Shown here: positions 21,925 through 29,848 of the stretch, in pieces | Layout: every line of letters starts with the position of its first letter | How positions within the stretch are numbered: position 1 is the first letter of the stretch | From: a virus | Strand: one strand, 5' to 3' | IMG/VR virus record: IMGVR_UViG_3300027752_000020 | Span: 1 to 55,601 of that record | DNA: 55,601 bases | The notes under the pieces: model-generated | Databases searched by the model: none | What the model was told of the DNA's origin: nothing | Seen by the model: the letters and a program-made list of their open reading frames with translations, nothing else | Position numbers and translations under genes: made by a program

Positions 21925-23468
21925 AAGTTTATTTCCCCGTCTCTTTCAAGACAATTCTTTTCAATGGTGTATTGTTTTAAGTTTGATATATCAGAACAAT
22001 CTTGTCCTTTCACCCAAGGGCCTCCCCTTGTATAATGAAACCCAAAGGCATCGGGTTTAATATCATCATACCCCTCATTGTGTATATATTTAGTGGGTAT
22101 TTCAGATACCATATCTGTCCACTCAAACTGGTGTAGATACTTCCCACTTGCGGTATTGATAACTTCAGGTGTCAACTTCTTACAATCTTCATGACTGTTA
22201 TTGAACACCATCATACTCGACCACAATTTCTTAGGATAAGCAACATTCTTTTCACCATCGAACTTAGTTTCAGGTGTGTGTAGATTGTCATAATCGTACT
22301 TGCACACTGCAACAGCATCATCGGGGTGTAGGAACATAAACAGTGGTAGAGGACTTTTACTGAAAATCATATCATCATCAATAAACAATGAAATTCCCTT
22401 ATAGTCTTCCAAGTATGGTATTAAGAATCTACTGTATGTAAACTCAGTACTTTGACCTGCATATTCTCTAGTATACTCGGGAATTTTTGATTTGTCAAGG
22501 AATTTAATTTCAGGTTTGAAACACTCCAAATCACTCATCTTATGTTGTTTATTACCATTTAGATATCTTAATATACTATTTCTAGAAAGTTGTGGAAGTT
22601 GTTGATGTCTGCTATCATATCCAATATAAATGTTAAAGGGTTTTCCTTCAGTTAATTCAAACACACTCTTACCAAATTCTGTCACCCTTTTTCTCCAACT
22701 ATCTAATCTAGGTGTCAACTGGGTAGGCCATACTTGCACATATCCATTATGATAATCTAAACTAAGTTCAGTGGCTTGAAGTGATGAATCTGCAAAAATC
22801 TCCAAATGTTCTTTTACACTTAGTTCGGGACTTTCGATATAATTATAGGGGTCTGCTAACAAAATTGGTAGTGAATCATCGTCCAAAATTTTATACATTG
22901 ATTGTCTAATAGAGCCTGGATGTATATGAAGTCTATATCTTTGTGTATCAGACCTTCCATCAGAGTATGCATAGATACATCCTTGTACTGGATTTACTAG
23001 ACCATTTTCTTTAATATCATGAATCATCCAATGTGCTTTCGTGGAGTGGTAAAAGGTACTACCTACTGAATTCAACTCATCATCAGTGAGTCCTGTATCA
23101 CCCGCTTGATTATGAATACCACCTGTGTAACCACGGTAATTCATGTTGAGGTAGGTCTCAACCTCATATTCTAGACCCATTTCAAGGTCGATTAAGTCGT
23201 GTTTTTTTAATTCACCCCAAGTTAACATTTTAGTTGGTGGTACAAGATTTTGTTTACGAATTTCTTCATAAACTTTGACCTTTCTATTGTCTTCGGGAAT
23301 TTTGGAATCTGCATATAGATGTATCGTACCCAAGTCAATATTAACTTGTCCCAACTCTCTCAATGTACCGTCTACATCTCCATTAACACTCCAGTCTAAT
23401 TCAGGAATATTGTATTTTTTTACTATTGTGGGGGCATCTATAGGGGTTATTCTGCTTTTTAATCTCAT
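21921..23468 (-). CDS. Glycosyltransferase with ParB-like N-terminal region
   Basis: A 515-aa protein of two parts. Residues about 277-490 look like a GT-A-fold glycosyltransferase: FNIYIGYDSRHQQLP at the start, EFTYSRFLIPYLEDYKGISL, the metal/nucleotide-sugar motif FIDDDMIF (D364-D366) and a late GFHYTRGGPW. Residues about 135-200 contain IKENGLVNPVQG and YRLHIHPGSIRQSM, which resemble a ParB/sulfiredoxin-like domain. The first 100 residues are unassigned. The enzyme probably adds a sugar to a virion protein or another phage product. It is the first gene after the Pro/Tyr repeat gene, separated by a 13-bp inverted repeat, and begins a tightly overlapping operon with two 2OG oxygenases. Confidence 0.75.
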   Translation of the reverse strand: MRLKSRITPIDAPTIVKKYNIPELDWSVNGDVDGTLRELGQVNIDLGTIHLYADSKIPEDNRKVKVYEEIRKQNLVPPTKMLTWGELKKHDLIDLEMGLEYEVETYLNMNYRGYTGGIHNQAGDTGLTDDELNSVGSTFYHSTKAHWMIHDIKENGLVNPVQGCIYAYSDGRSDTQRYRLHIHPGSIRQSMYKILDDDSLPILLADPYNYIESPELSVKEHLEIFADSSLQATELSLDYHNGYVQVWPTQLTPRLDSWRKRVTEFGKSVFELTEGKPFNIYIGYDSRHQQLPQLSRNSILRYLNGNKQHKMSDLECFKPEIKFLDKSKIPEYTREYAGQSTEFTYSRFLIPYLEDYKGISLFIDDDMIFSKSPLPLFMFLHPDDAVAVCKYDYDNLHTPETKFDGEKNVAYPKKLWSSMMVFNNSHEDCKKLTPEVINTASGKYLHQFEWTDMVSEIPTKYIHNEGYDDIKPDAFGFHYTRGGPWVKGQDCSDISNLKQYTIEKNCLERDGEINL

Positions 23469-23485
23469 AATATAATCTGTTATCC

Positions 23486-23521
23486 GTTATCTGTTGACCC
23501 TATATTTAGTCAACAGATAAC
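23486..23521 (-). other. 13-bp inverted repeat between repeat-protein and glycosyltransferase genes
   Basis: GTTATCTGTTGAC and its perfect complement GTCAACAGATAAC are separated by 10 bases. There is no T run in either direction, so it does not look like a standard terminator. The loop holds the promoter-like ACTAAATA (23503-23510 on the minus strand), so it may be a regulatory cruciform or an mRNA hairpin in front of the glycosyltransferase gene. Confidence 0.6.
23503..23510 (-). promoter_or_regulatory. Variant late-promoter-like box ACTAAATA
   Basis: Located in the loop of the 13-bp inverted repeat, 35 bases before the glycosyltransferase start. One mismatch to ATAAATA. Promoter function is inferred from position. 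Confidence 0.35.
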
Positions 23522-23530
23522 AGAGGGGTT

Positions 23531-25579
23531 TTAACTAGAAATAGGTGACGCAGGCCAATTCTGTTGTAATACACCATCCCATCTTTGTACAGGAGTCCTT
23601 GCAATATAGATAGCAGGTTGTTGTGCAATATAGATAGCAGGTTGTTGTGCAATATAGATTGCAGGTTGTCTCGCATTCGCTTGATAGATTGCAGGTTGTC
23701 TAGCAATATAGATTGCAGGTTGTCTAGAAGGTGCTTGATAGATTGCAGGTTGTCTAGCAATATAGATTGCAGGTTGTCTAGCAGGTGCTTGGTATATACT
23801 AGGTTGTCTTGCAGTATAAATCGCAGGTTGTCTAGCAGGTGCTTGATATATAGCAGGTTGTCTTGCATCATATCCAGCTGGTTGTCTAGCAGGTGCTTGG
23901 TATATACTTGGTGACCTTGCAATATAGGCATGTGGAGACCTAGCATTCGCTTGATAGATAGCAGGTTGTCTCGCACTCGCTTGATAGATTGCAGGTTGTC
24001 TTGCTTGATACGTTGACGGATATGTAAACGGTATTTGAGCAATTGCAGGTTGTCTAGCAGTATAACTTGCACTGTAAGTAAACGGATTCTGTGCATTTGA
24101 AGGTTGTCTAGCATCATAATTTGCAATATATGGTGTTTGACCATTCACTGGTTGTCGAGCAGATGCTTGATAGGCTGCAGGATATGGTGTTTGACCATTT
24201 CTTGGTGAACGAGCAGGTGCTTGATAGGCTGCAGGATATGGTGTTTGACCATTTCTTGGTGAACGAGCAGGTGCAATATAACTTGCAGGATAAGTAAACG
24301 GTGTTTGACCATTCACTGGTTGTCTTGCTACAGTGTTCGCAGGGTAAGTAAACGGATTCTGTGCATTACTACTTGAGTATGCAGTATAGTTAGTAAACGC
24401 AAAGTAAGTAAACGGTTGTTGAGCATTCGTTTCAGTGTTACCATTCGCAATCACGGGAGCTCGAGTTGGATTCTGAAGTGGCATATATTCAGAAAACTTA
24501 CCTACTGAAATTAGAACCTGAGACTGACCTTGAGGATATAGCGGCGCATAGTAATTTTGTTGCCCATTGAACGTATATGGTATTCCTGAAGGAGTTCTAA
24601 ACGGAATCCTTCCATTTGCACTATAACCAGTTATCGCAGGATACGGTGTTTGTATCGTGTACGGTTGTCTAGAAGGTGCTTGATACGTTGTAGGATACGG
24701 TATCTGATAAGTGTATGGCTGTCTAGCAGATGCAATGTACGAAGCAGGATAAGTAAACGGTATCTGATAAGTGTATGGCTGTCTAGCAGTGTACGAAGCA
24801 GGATAAGTAAACGGTATCTGATAAGTGTATGGCTGTCTAGCAGTGTACGAAGCAGGATAAGTAAACGGTATCTGATAAGTAAATGGTTGTCTAGCAGGAT
24901 ACGTTCCAATGTATGGTGTTTGTATCGTGTACGGTTGTCTAGAAGGTGCAATATAAATTGCAGGATACGGTATCTGATAACTTACAGGTTGTCTAGCACT
25001 TAATCTCTGATTTGCAATATAAGGAGTCTGACTTGACGCAGGGTAAGTAAACGGTGTCTGACTCGATGTGGGATAAGTAAATGGTATCTGATATATCGCA
25101 GGATATGTACTTTGAGCATTCGCACTGTAAGTAAACGGTGTCTGATATCCAGCTGGATATGGTGTCTGTCTCGCCGCGGGGTAAGTAAACGGAGTTTGAC
25201 TTGACGCAGGGTAAGCTGTTTGAGCACTAGCTGGGTAAGTAAACGGAGTTTGACTTGACGCAGGATAAGTATTCTGTCTCGACGCAGGATAAGTAAACGG
25301 AGTCTGACTTGCCGCAGGGTAAGTAGTCTGTCTCGACGCAGGATAAGTAAACGGAGTCTGACTTGATGCAGGGTACGATGTCTGACTTGATGCAGGGTAC
25401 GATGTCTGACTATTTGCAGGGTATGGTTGTTGTGTGTTTCGTTGACCTGAGGCTGCAACCCACCCAGTCGGCGTTTTTATTTGTATATCAGATACAGATT
25501 TCCATGTACCTGATGCTGTTTTAACCCAAGCACCTTGGGTTGAATTCCAACCCGAAGGTGTTTTTACCTTTTGACTCAT
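23531..25579 (-). CDS. Pro/Tyr/Gln-rich repeat protein (fibre or adhesin)
   Basis: A 682-aa low-complexity protein. Residues 1-45 form a Trp-containing head with three similar strands (KTPSGWNSTQGAWV, KTASGTWKSV, IKTPTGWVAASG). Residues about 51-320 are repeats of QTPFTYPAS and ARQPYTYQIP type; 320-385 is a non-repeat linker; 385-661 is mainly ARQPAIYQAP-type repeats that become near-perfect towards the end; the last 20 residues contain RWDGVLQQNWPAS. By eye there are 16 PFTY and 11 QPAIY copies. No Cys is present and charged residues are mostly Arg. Composition recalls Tyr/Pro-rich adhesive or elastic proteins. It closes the fibre gene block, so a virion surface role is likely. Its first 45 residues may attach it to the tail. 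Confidence 0.85.
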   Translation of the reverse strand: MSQKVKTPSGWNSTQGAWVKTASGTWKSVSDIQIKTPTGWVAASGQRNTQQPYPANSQTSYPASSQTSYPASSQTPFTYPASRQTTYPAASQTPFTYPASRQNTYPASSQTPFTYPASAQTAYPASSQTPFTYPAARQTPYPAGYQTPFTYSANAQSTYPAIYQIPFTYPTSSQTPFTYPASSQTPYIANQRLSARQPVSYQIPYPAIYIAPSRQPYTIQTPYIGTYPARQPFTYQIPFTYPASYTARQPYTYQIPFTYPASYTARQPYTYQIPFTYPASYIASARQPYTYQIPYPTTYQAPSRQPYTIQTPYPAITGYSANGRIPFRTPSGIPYTFNGQQNYYAPLYPQGQSQVLISVGKFSEYMPLQNPTRAPVIANGNTETNAQQPFTYFAFTNYTAYSSSNAQNPFTYPANTVARQPVNGQTPFTYPASYIAPARSPRNGQTPYPAAYQAPARSPRNGQTPYPAAYQASARQPVNGQTPYIANYDARQPSNAQNPFTYSASYTARQPAIAQIPFTYPSTYQARQPAIYQASARQPAIYQANARSPHAYIARSPSIYQAPARQPAGYDARQPAIYQAPARQPAIYTARQPSIYQAPARQPAIYIARQPAIYQAPSRQPAIYIARQPAIYQANARQPAIYIAQQPAIYIAQQPAIYIARTPVQRWDGVLQQNWPASPISS
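23597..24427 (-). repeat. ARQPAIY-type repeat block (C-terminal half of repeat protein)
   Basis: Degenerate repeats with units of mainly 7-10 codons. At 23601-23672 three consecutive 24-bp units (coding AQQPAIYI/ARQPAIYI) occur, the first two identical, which indicates recent expansion or conversion. Variation in the spacer residues (QAP, QAN, QAS, IAR, TAR, DAR) marks the older units. Confidence 0.85.
24620..25429 (-). repeat. QTPFTYPAS-type repeat block (N-terminal half of repeat protein)
   Basis: Repeats of 8-18 codons built from QTPFTYPAS, RQTxYPAS and ARQPYTYQIP elements. Units at 24700-24900 (coding ARQPYTYQIPFTYPASYT) are nearly identical at DNA level. The coding frame is preserved throughout, while alternative frames also stay open because the codons repeat. 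Confidence 0.85.
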
Positions 25580-25612
25580 CCTATTTTATCCTATAAAAGA
25601 AATTATTAATCT

Positions 25613-25620
25613 TATTTATG
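25613..25620 (-). promoter_or_regulatory. Late-promoter-like box CATAAATA upstream of the repeat protein
   Basis: One mismatch to TATAAATA, placed in the 41-base gap between the 1005-aa fibre gene (ends 25621) and the repeat-protein start (25579). AGGATAAAATAGG follows before the ATG. Confidence 0.5.
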
Positions 25621-28600
25621 TTAAGAATATTGTACCCATAAATCACCCACTATACCAGCACCTGCTGTTGGGGCTGATGTTGATTGGTAAACATTCCTAG
25701 CAACACCACCACTATTGGATGCGTTAGTAGTACTCAATGTTGTAAACGACGCACTTGCACCTGTAACTGCAAAATTTGAGTTATTTGTCAAGTGTGAAGT
25801 ATGTGTTGCAGAAGTTATTGCACCAGTTGTACTATTGTATGCACCTGCACCAGCAACATGTGAATGTGCAGCTCTTGCTCTTACATCAGTGTAGTATAGA
25901 TTACTGTTTTCAGTAATGGCACTAGTGTTTAGTGTAATATCTGCAGAACCATTGAATGATACACCTGATATATTTCTTGCAGTTTGCAATGTTGTAGCAG
26001 TTGCAGCGTTTCCTGTTGTTGACTGGTTAAGTGTACCGACTGAAAAGTCTACTGTACTGTCACCATCATTATATGTAACTGTAATACCTGATTCAGTATT
26101 ACCTGTAAACATACCACCGACTGCATCTTGAGCTCTTTCGTTTGTAAAGTACAGGTTTGACCCTTCAGATACATTACTAGTAGAATGATTAGATAAACTA
26201 GAAACTGTACCAGTTACGTTTCCTGTTAAGTTTCCTTCAACATTGGCAACTAAAGTTCCTGTAGTGATTGATAGGTTACCTGTGGTTGCACCAGTAAATG
26301 TACCAGTACCCATTGTAAACTTATCTGCACTCTCATCAAAACCGATGAATGCGTTTGCAGAATCACCCCTTTCTATAACGATACCAGTATCGTTAGCAGG
26401 TGTTCCTGTAGTTCCGTATCCAAGTTCGATTAAACCATCTGTCATGGTTGTGTTAGTTGAACTAACTGTAGTAGTAGTACCATTAACAACTAGGTCTCCA
26501 GCAAGTGTCAAGTCGTTGAATGCAACATCACTCGAAGTTGCAACTGCTTGACCAATACTGAAAGCACCACCACTGTATGTTACACCAGTTCCAGCACTTA
26601 AGTGAGCTCTTGTTTCCGATGCACTTCCACCAGTGTATGTTATTACACCAGTTGTACTATTGTATGCAAGTGAACCATCTCCACCAGCATCAGAAACATC
26701 AACTAAACCTCTTACTTGTGCATCTGTTCTTTCTGTGAACGAGATTACACCAGTTGAACTGTTGTATGCTAAATCACCACCAGCAGATACTAGACCTCTG
26801 ATTGCAGCGTCTGATTTACCATCAAGTGTAAGTGTTCCAGCAGCATCAACATAAGTTGCAGTGATATTTACACCACCAACTACTAGATTGTCTACGATGT
26901 CTTCGATTTCTTCTTGAGTTTTACCCGAAGAGTTAATTGTAAGTGTACCAGCAGTGTCATTGTATGCAAGTGTTATGTTTGTTCCAGCAGTCGCCATTGC
27001 ACCAACAACATCTTGAACTCTTTCTGTTGTATGATAAAGATTTGACGAACCTTCTGAAGTTGCATCTGTATTAAATGACCCAGTTGCACCCAATGCTATT
27101 GTTGCACCGTTAACTGTTAGACCCGAATTAGTAAGTTTACTGTTTGAAATATTACCAGCTAACATACCATCTGTAATACCTAATGCTTTAACTCTTAGTG
27201 CATCTGAATTCAATTCTACAGAAGAATTATCTACTCCGACTGTAAGTGTAACATCACCAGTAGTTCCCCCACCTGTTAGACCATCTCCAGCAACTACCGA
27301 AGTGATATCTCCAACTTCTGAAGTAAGTGTTAGTGTTCCAGCAGTGTCATCGTATGTAGATGTGATTCCTGTTCCACCAACGATTAATGAACTGACTCTG
27401 TCGTCAACTCTCTCGTTTGTGAAATATAAATTTCCAGTACCTTCAGATACGTCATCCGTATCACCCGAAAGTTCTGATAATGCATCTTTTGATTGAACTT
27501 GTGAGTCAACATATGCTTTAATAGATTCTGAAGATGAAAGTGTTGTTGCACTTGCACCCGACATAGTGTCTGAGTCTAGTATTGCAGAACCACTTACACC
27601 AGTGTTTATTACTGGACTTGTGATTGTTTTATTTGTTAAACCCTGTGTACCTGTTAATGTTGCAACCAAAGTTGTATCAATCTCGATTGTATCTGCATTA
27701 ACTGTAATACCTGAACCAGCACCAATGTTTAATGTTGCATCACCACTAGTTGCACCACCAGTTAAACCCGAACCAGCAACTACTGAAGAAATATCTCCAG
27801 CATCGTTTGTGAAACTTATTACACCAGTTGTACTATTGTATGCTAAATCTCCACCAGCACTAATTGCACCTCTTGCTCTTGCAGTGGTGTGATAAAGGTT
27901 AGTTGAACCTTCAGTTAAGCTGTCTGTATCAGTAGCGATATCTACATATGATGAACCATCATTAGTAAATTGCCATTTGTCTGTACTTTCTTTAAATTGT
28001 ATTTTAACATTAGTAGATGTTCCTCTTTCAACTTCAACACCTGCATCCTGTGATGGAGTACCTGCTTCGTTGTTGTTTAGGACAATCATGTTGTCATCGA
28101 CTGTTAATGTTTCTGTATTGATTGTTGTTTGTGTGCCGTTAACTGTCAAATTACCACTTAGGATAAGATTATCACTAAATGTTTTAACACCTGCAATACT
28201 TTGTGTACCAGTAGTTCTAACCAAATCTGATGCAGCTGTGACTCTTGCATCTGCTCTTGCATCTGTATAATAGAGATTACTCGAACCTTCAGATACGTCA
28301 TCTGTGTCACCACTTAGTTCACTTAAGTCATCTTTAGCTGCACTTACGGAATCAACGTATGCTTTAATAGATTCTGAAGATGAAAGTGTTGTTGCACTTG
28401 CACCCGACATAGTGTCTGAGTCTAGTATTGCAACATCAATAACAATAGTATCTGCACCATCGTTATACGTTGCAGTTGCACCACCAGTTGCACTAACAAT
28501 ACCACCAATCTTATCTGCGATTGCTTCGTTTACTGCAACTCCAATCCCACCAGCGACTAAGTCACCCGATGAGTTAATTACTTCTACACCACCAACGGAT

Positions 28601-28638
28601 AAACCATTTTTGATATTAAAATTCTTTTCACCAGCCAT
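25621..28638 (-). CDS. Large tail-fibre-like structural protein, 1005 aa
   Basis: A Gly/Thr/Ser/Asn/Val-rich, Cys-free fibre protein. It starts MAGEKNFNIKNGLSVGGVEV, an N-terminal anchor shared with the 72-aa gene upstream. It contains repeated LSEGSSNLYYTDARADARV-type motifs, repeated SSVVAGSGLTGG-type turns and two copies of a module beginning NLTVNGTQTT/NLVVNGTTTT followed by DNMIVLNNNEAGTP or DGLIELGYGTTGTP and an ERG...IGF/IQF segment. The C-terminus is YQSTSAPTAGAGIVGDLWVQ, common at the ends of such fibres. Likely a trimeric fibre or whisker attached to the tail or collar. Overlaps the 72-aa gene by one base. Confidence 0.8.
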   Translation of the reverse strand: MAGEKNFNIKNGLSVGGVEVINSSGDLVAGGIGVAVNEAIADKIGGIVSATGGATATYNDGADTIVIDVAILDSDTMSGASATTLSSSESIKAYVDSVSAAKDDLSELSGDTDDVSEGSSNLYYTDARADARVTAASDLVRTTGTQSIAGVKTFSDNLILSGNLTVNGTQTTINTETLTVDDNMIVLNNNEAGTPSQDAGVEVERGTSTNVKIQFKESTDKWQFTNDGSSYVDIATDTDSLTEGSTNLYHTTARARGAISAGGDLAYNSTTGVISFTNDAGDISSVVAGSGLTGGATSGDATLNIGAGSGITVNADTIEIDTTLVATLTGTQGLTNKTITSPVINTGVSGSAILDSDTMSGASATTLSSSESIKAYVDSQVQSKDALSELSGDTDDVSEGTGNLYFTNERVDDRVSSLIVGGTGITSTYDDTAGTLTLTSEVGDITSVVAGDGLTGGGTTGDVTLTVGVDNSSVELNSDALRVKALGITDGMLAGNISNSKLTNSGLTVNGATIALGATGSFNTDATSEGSSNLYHTTERVQDVVGAMATAGTNITLAYNDTAGTLTINSSGKTQEEIEDIVDNLVVGGVNITATYVDAAGTLTLDGKSDAAIRGLVSAGGDLAYNSSTGVISFTERTDAQVRGLVDVSDAGGDGSLAYNSTTGVITYTGGSASETRAHLSAGTGVTYSGGAFSIGQAVATSSDVAFNDLTLAGDLVVNGTTTTVSSTNTTMTDGLIELGYGTTGTPANDTGIVIERGDSANAFIGFDESADKFTMGTGTFTGATTGNLSITTGTLVANVEGNLTGNVTGTVSSLSNHSTSNVSEGSNLYFTNERAQDAVGGMFTGNTESGITVTYNDGDSTVDFSVGTLNQSTTGNAATATTLQTARNISGVSFNGSADITLNTSAITENSNLYYTDVRARAAHSHVAGAGAYNSTTGAITSATHTSHLTNNSNFAVTGASASFTTLSTTNASNSGGVARNVYQSTSAPTAGAGIVGDLWVQYS

Positions 28639-28856
28639 TAGATAGTACCTCCATCAACAGTTGCATTTGATAGTCTTGTATCAAAGCTTGAGTTAAATCT
28701 TGCGTTTGTGAAGAAGAGGTTGGTTGAACCTTCTGATAAATCATCCGTGTCTAAGTTAGAGATTGCAGCTGCAACCACCTTTCCATTAGAGTCGATAACA
28801 TCAGTTGACCCAACGCTTAAACCGTATTCTATTACGAATTTGTTCTGTGTTGCCAT
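28638..28856 (-). CDS. Short fibre-related protein, 72 aa
   Basis: It starts MATQNKFVIEYGLSVGSTDV, parallel to the first residues of the 1005-aa protein, carries one LSEGSTNLFFTNARF motif and ends in the tail NATVDGGTI. It looks like a fibre protein reduced to anchor plus C-terminal motif. The DGGT(F/I) end is shared with two other proteins of this block. It may be an adaptor or a degenerate fibre gene that is still translated. A variant box ACTAAATA lies 55 bases upstream. Confidence 0.65.
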   Translation of the reverse strand: MATQNKFVIEYGLSVGSTDVIDSNGKVVAAAISNLDTDDLSEGSTNLFFTNARFNSSFDTRLSNATVDGGTI

Positions 28857-28910
28857 GTGTGTGATTCCTATTTGTGAATGGTTTTGAAATTCTTTAAATT
28901 CTTATGCAAG

Positions 28911-28918
28911 TATTTAGT
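28911..28918 (-). promoter_or_regulatory. Variant late-promoter-like box ACTAAATA
   Basis: In the 89-base gap between the 272-aa gene (ends 28946) and the 72-aa gene (starts 28856). Same octamer as at 23503-23510. Function inferred. Confidence 0.35.
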
Positions 28919-28945
28919 ATGTTCGGTCACTGAAGACTGGTAATA

Positions 28946-29764
28946 CTAGACAGAAATTTCAATTTTTTTGAATTTAAATACTGTTGAGTTTGTAGATGCA
29001 GGAGTTACCCTTAATCTTGCATTGCTTATATTGACATCTACCGTAAATGTCCCCAAAGGAGACGACCCTGTATACATTTCACCATATTGTGAATGATATG
29101 CAGTAGTACCATCATGTAAGACCATTATCTCAATGACATGGTATTCACCCGAAGTTGTGTCGGACGCTTGTACTTGATACTTCACACTTCTATAAGACCC
29201 AAGTGCAAAAGTATCTAATGTTGTCTGTGTCGTTGCAGTGGTAGTTATAGAACCTGCTGTAAGTCCACCTCCTGCATCTTGGAAGGAAAGTGTTCCACTA
29301 CCATTGGAAGTTAGAACTTGTCCGTTAGAACCATCACTAGAAGGGTAAGATAGACCAGCTGCAGTCAATGTAGATGAGGTTAAATCACCCAATTGTAAAT
29401 CAGCAAGTGCATAGTTTCCACCCGATAAATCTACTGTAGTACTTGGTTCTGTTTCTAGACCATCAAATAACTTCCATGTTGAATCACTTGCATCCCTGAA
29501 TAAACCTGTGTATTCTGATACTCCCGACTCACCACTCAAACCATCATTATAGTTACCATAGAAACCAATGTCAATTAAATCTGCAGTAGTGTTACCACTT
29601 GCAAGTTCCAACATTGAATCGGTAACTGAGGTCGTTGTGGAATCGATAATAGTCTGAGTACCATTGACCGTTAAGTTTCCACTTACGACCAAACTCCCAT
29701 CTATCTCGGTATTACCTAAGTCCTTATGACCATACTCGGTAAAGAATTTTGTTTGAGTTCCCAT
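28946..29764 (-). CDS. Fibre-like structural protein with NLTVNGT module, 272 aa
   Basis: N-terminus MGTQTKFFTEYGHKDLGNTE (anchor type), then one NLTVNGTQTIIDS module with DSMLELASGNTTADLIDIGF, a linker with SYPSSDGSNGQVLTSNGSG, and a C-terminal domain of about 85 residues (YHVIEIMVLHDGTTAYHSQYG ... NARLRVTPASTNSTVFKFKK) that is paralogous to the ends of the next two upstream genes. Likely part of a collar, whisker or fibre complex. A late box lies exactly five bases before the ATG (leaderless arrangement), and an intrinsic terminator separates it from the upstream gene. Confidence 0.8.
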   Translation of the reverse strand: MGTQTKFFTEYGHKDLGNTEIDGSLVVSGNLTVNGTQTIIDSTTTSVTDSMLELASGNTTADLIDIGFYGNYNDGLSGESGVSEYTGLFRDASDSTWKLFDGLETEPSTTVDLSGGNYALADLQLGDLTSSTLTAAGLSYPSSDGSNGQVLTSNGSGTLSFQDAGGGLTAGSITTTATTQTTLDTFALGSYRSVKYQVQASDTTSGEYHVIEIMVLHDGTTAYHSQYGEMYTGSSPLGTFTVDVNISNARLRVTPASTNSTVFKFKKIEISV

Positions 29765-29769
29765 AGTAC

Positions 29770-29777
29770 TATTTATA
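29770..29777 (-). promoter_or_regulatory. T4-type late promoter, leaderless arrangement
   Basis: TATAAATA, GTACT, ATGG. The predicted start is the A of the 272-aa gene start codon (29764). Confidence 0.85.
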
Positions 29778-29799
29778 CCTTAAAATATCTTAAACAAAA

Positions 29800-29825
29800 A
29801 AAAGGGGTCAATGAAGACCCCTTTT
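29800..29825. terminator. Intrinsic terminator, bidirectional shape
   Basis: A 10-bp stem AAAAGGGGTC / GACCCCTTTT with a 6-base loop; the minus-strand side is followed by eight U (from A 29796-29803). It ends the minus-strand transcript of the 136-aa gene just before the next late promoter. Confidence 0.88.
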
Positions 29826-29848
29826 AGTTTTATGATATAATTAAAAGC

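Noticed and set aside
23506-25458. Long open frames overlapping the Pro/Tyr repeat gene, in another minus-strand frame and on the plus strand
   Set aside because: They exist because the repeated codons keep the other frames free of stops. They have no ribosome-binding site, encode unnatural Leu/Arg/Ile/Cys repeats and are fully contained in the real gene.
23531-25579. CRISPR-like periodic repeats
   Set aside because: The repeats are degenerate, vary in length, lack unique spacers of constant size and are in frame with a protein.
25916-28645. Several plus-strand ORFs of 70-113 codons opposite the fibre genes
   Set aside because: Shadows of Val/Thr/Ser-rich coding on the minus strand; no start signals, promoters or recognisable products.
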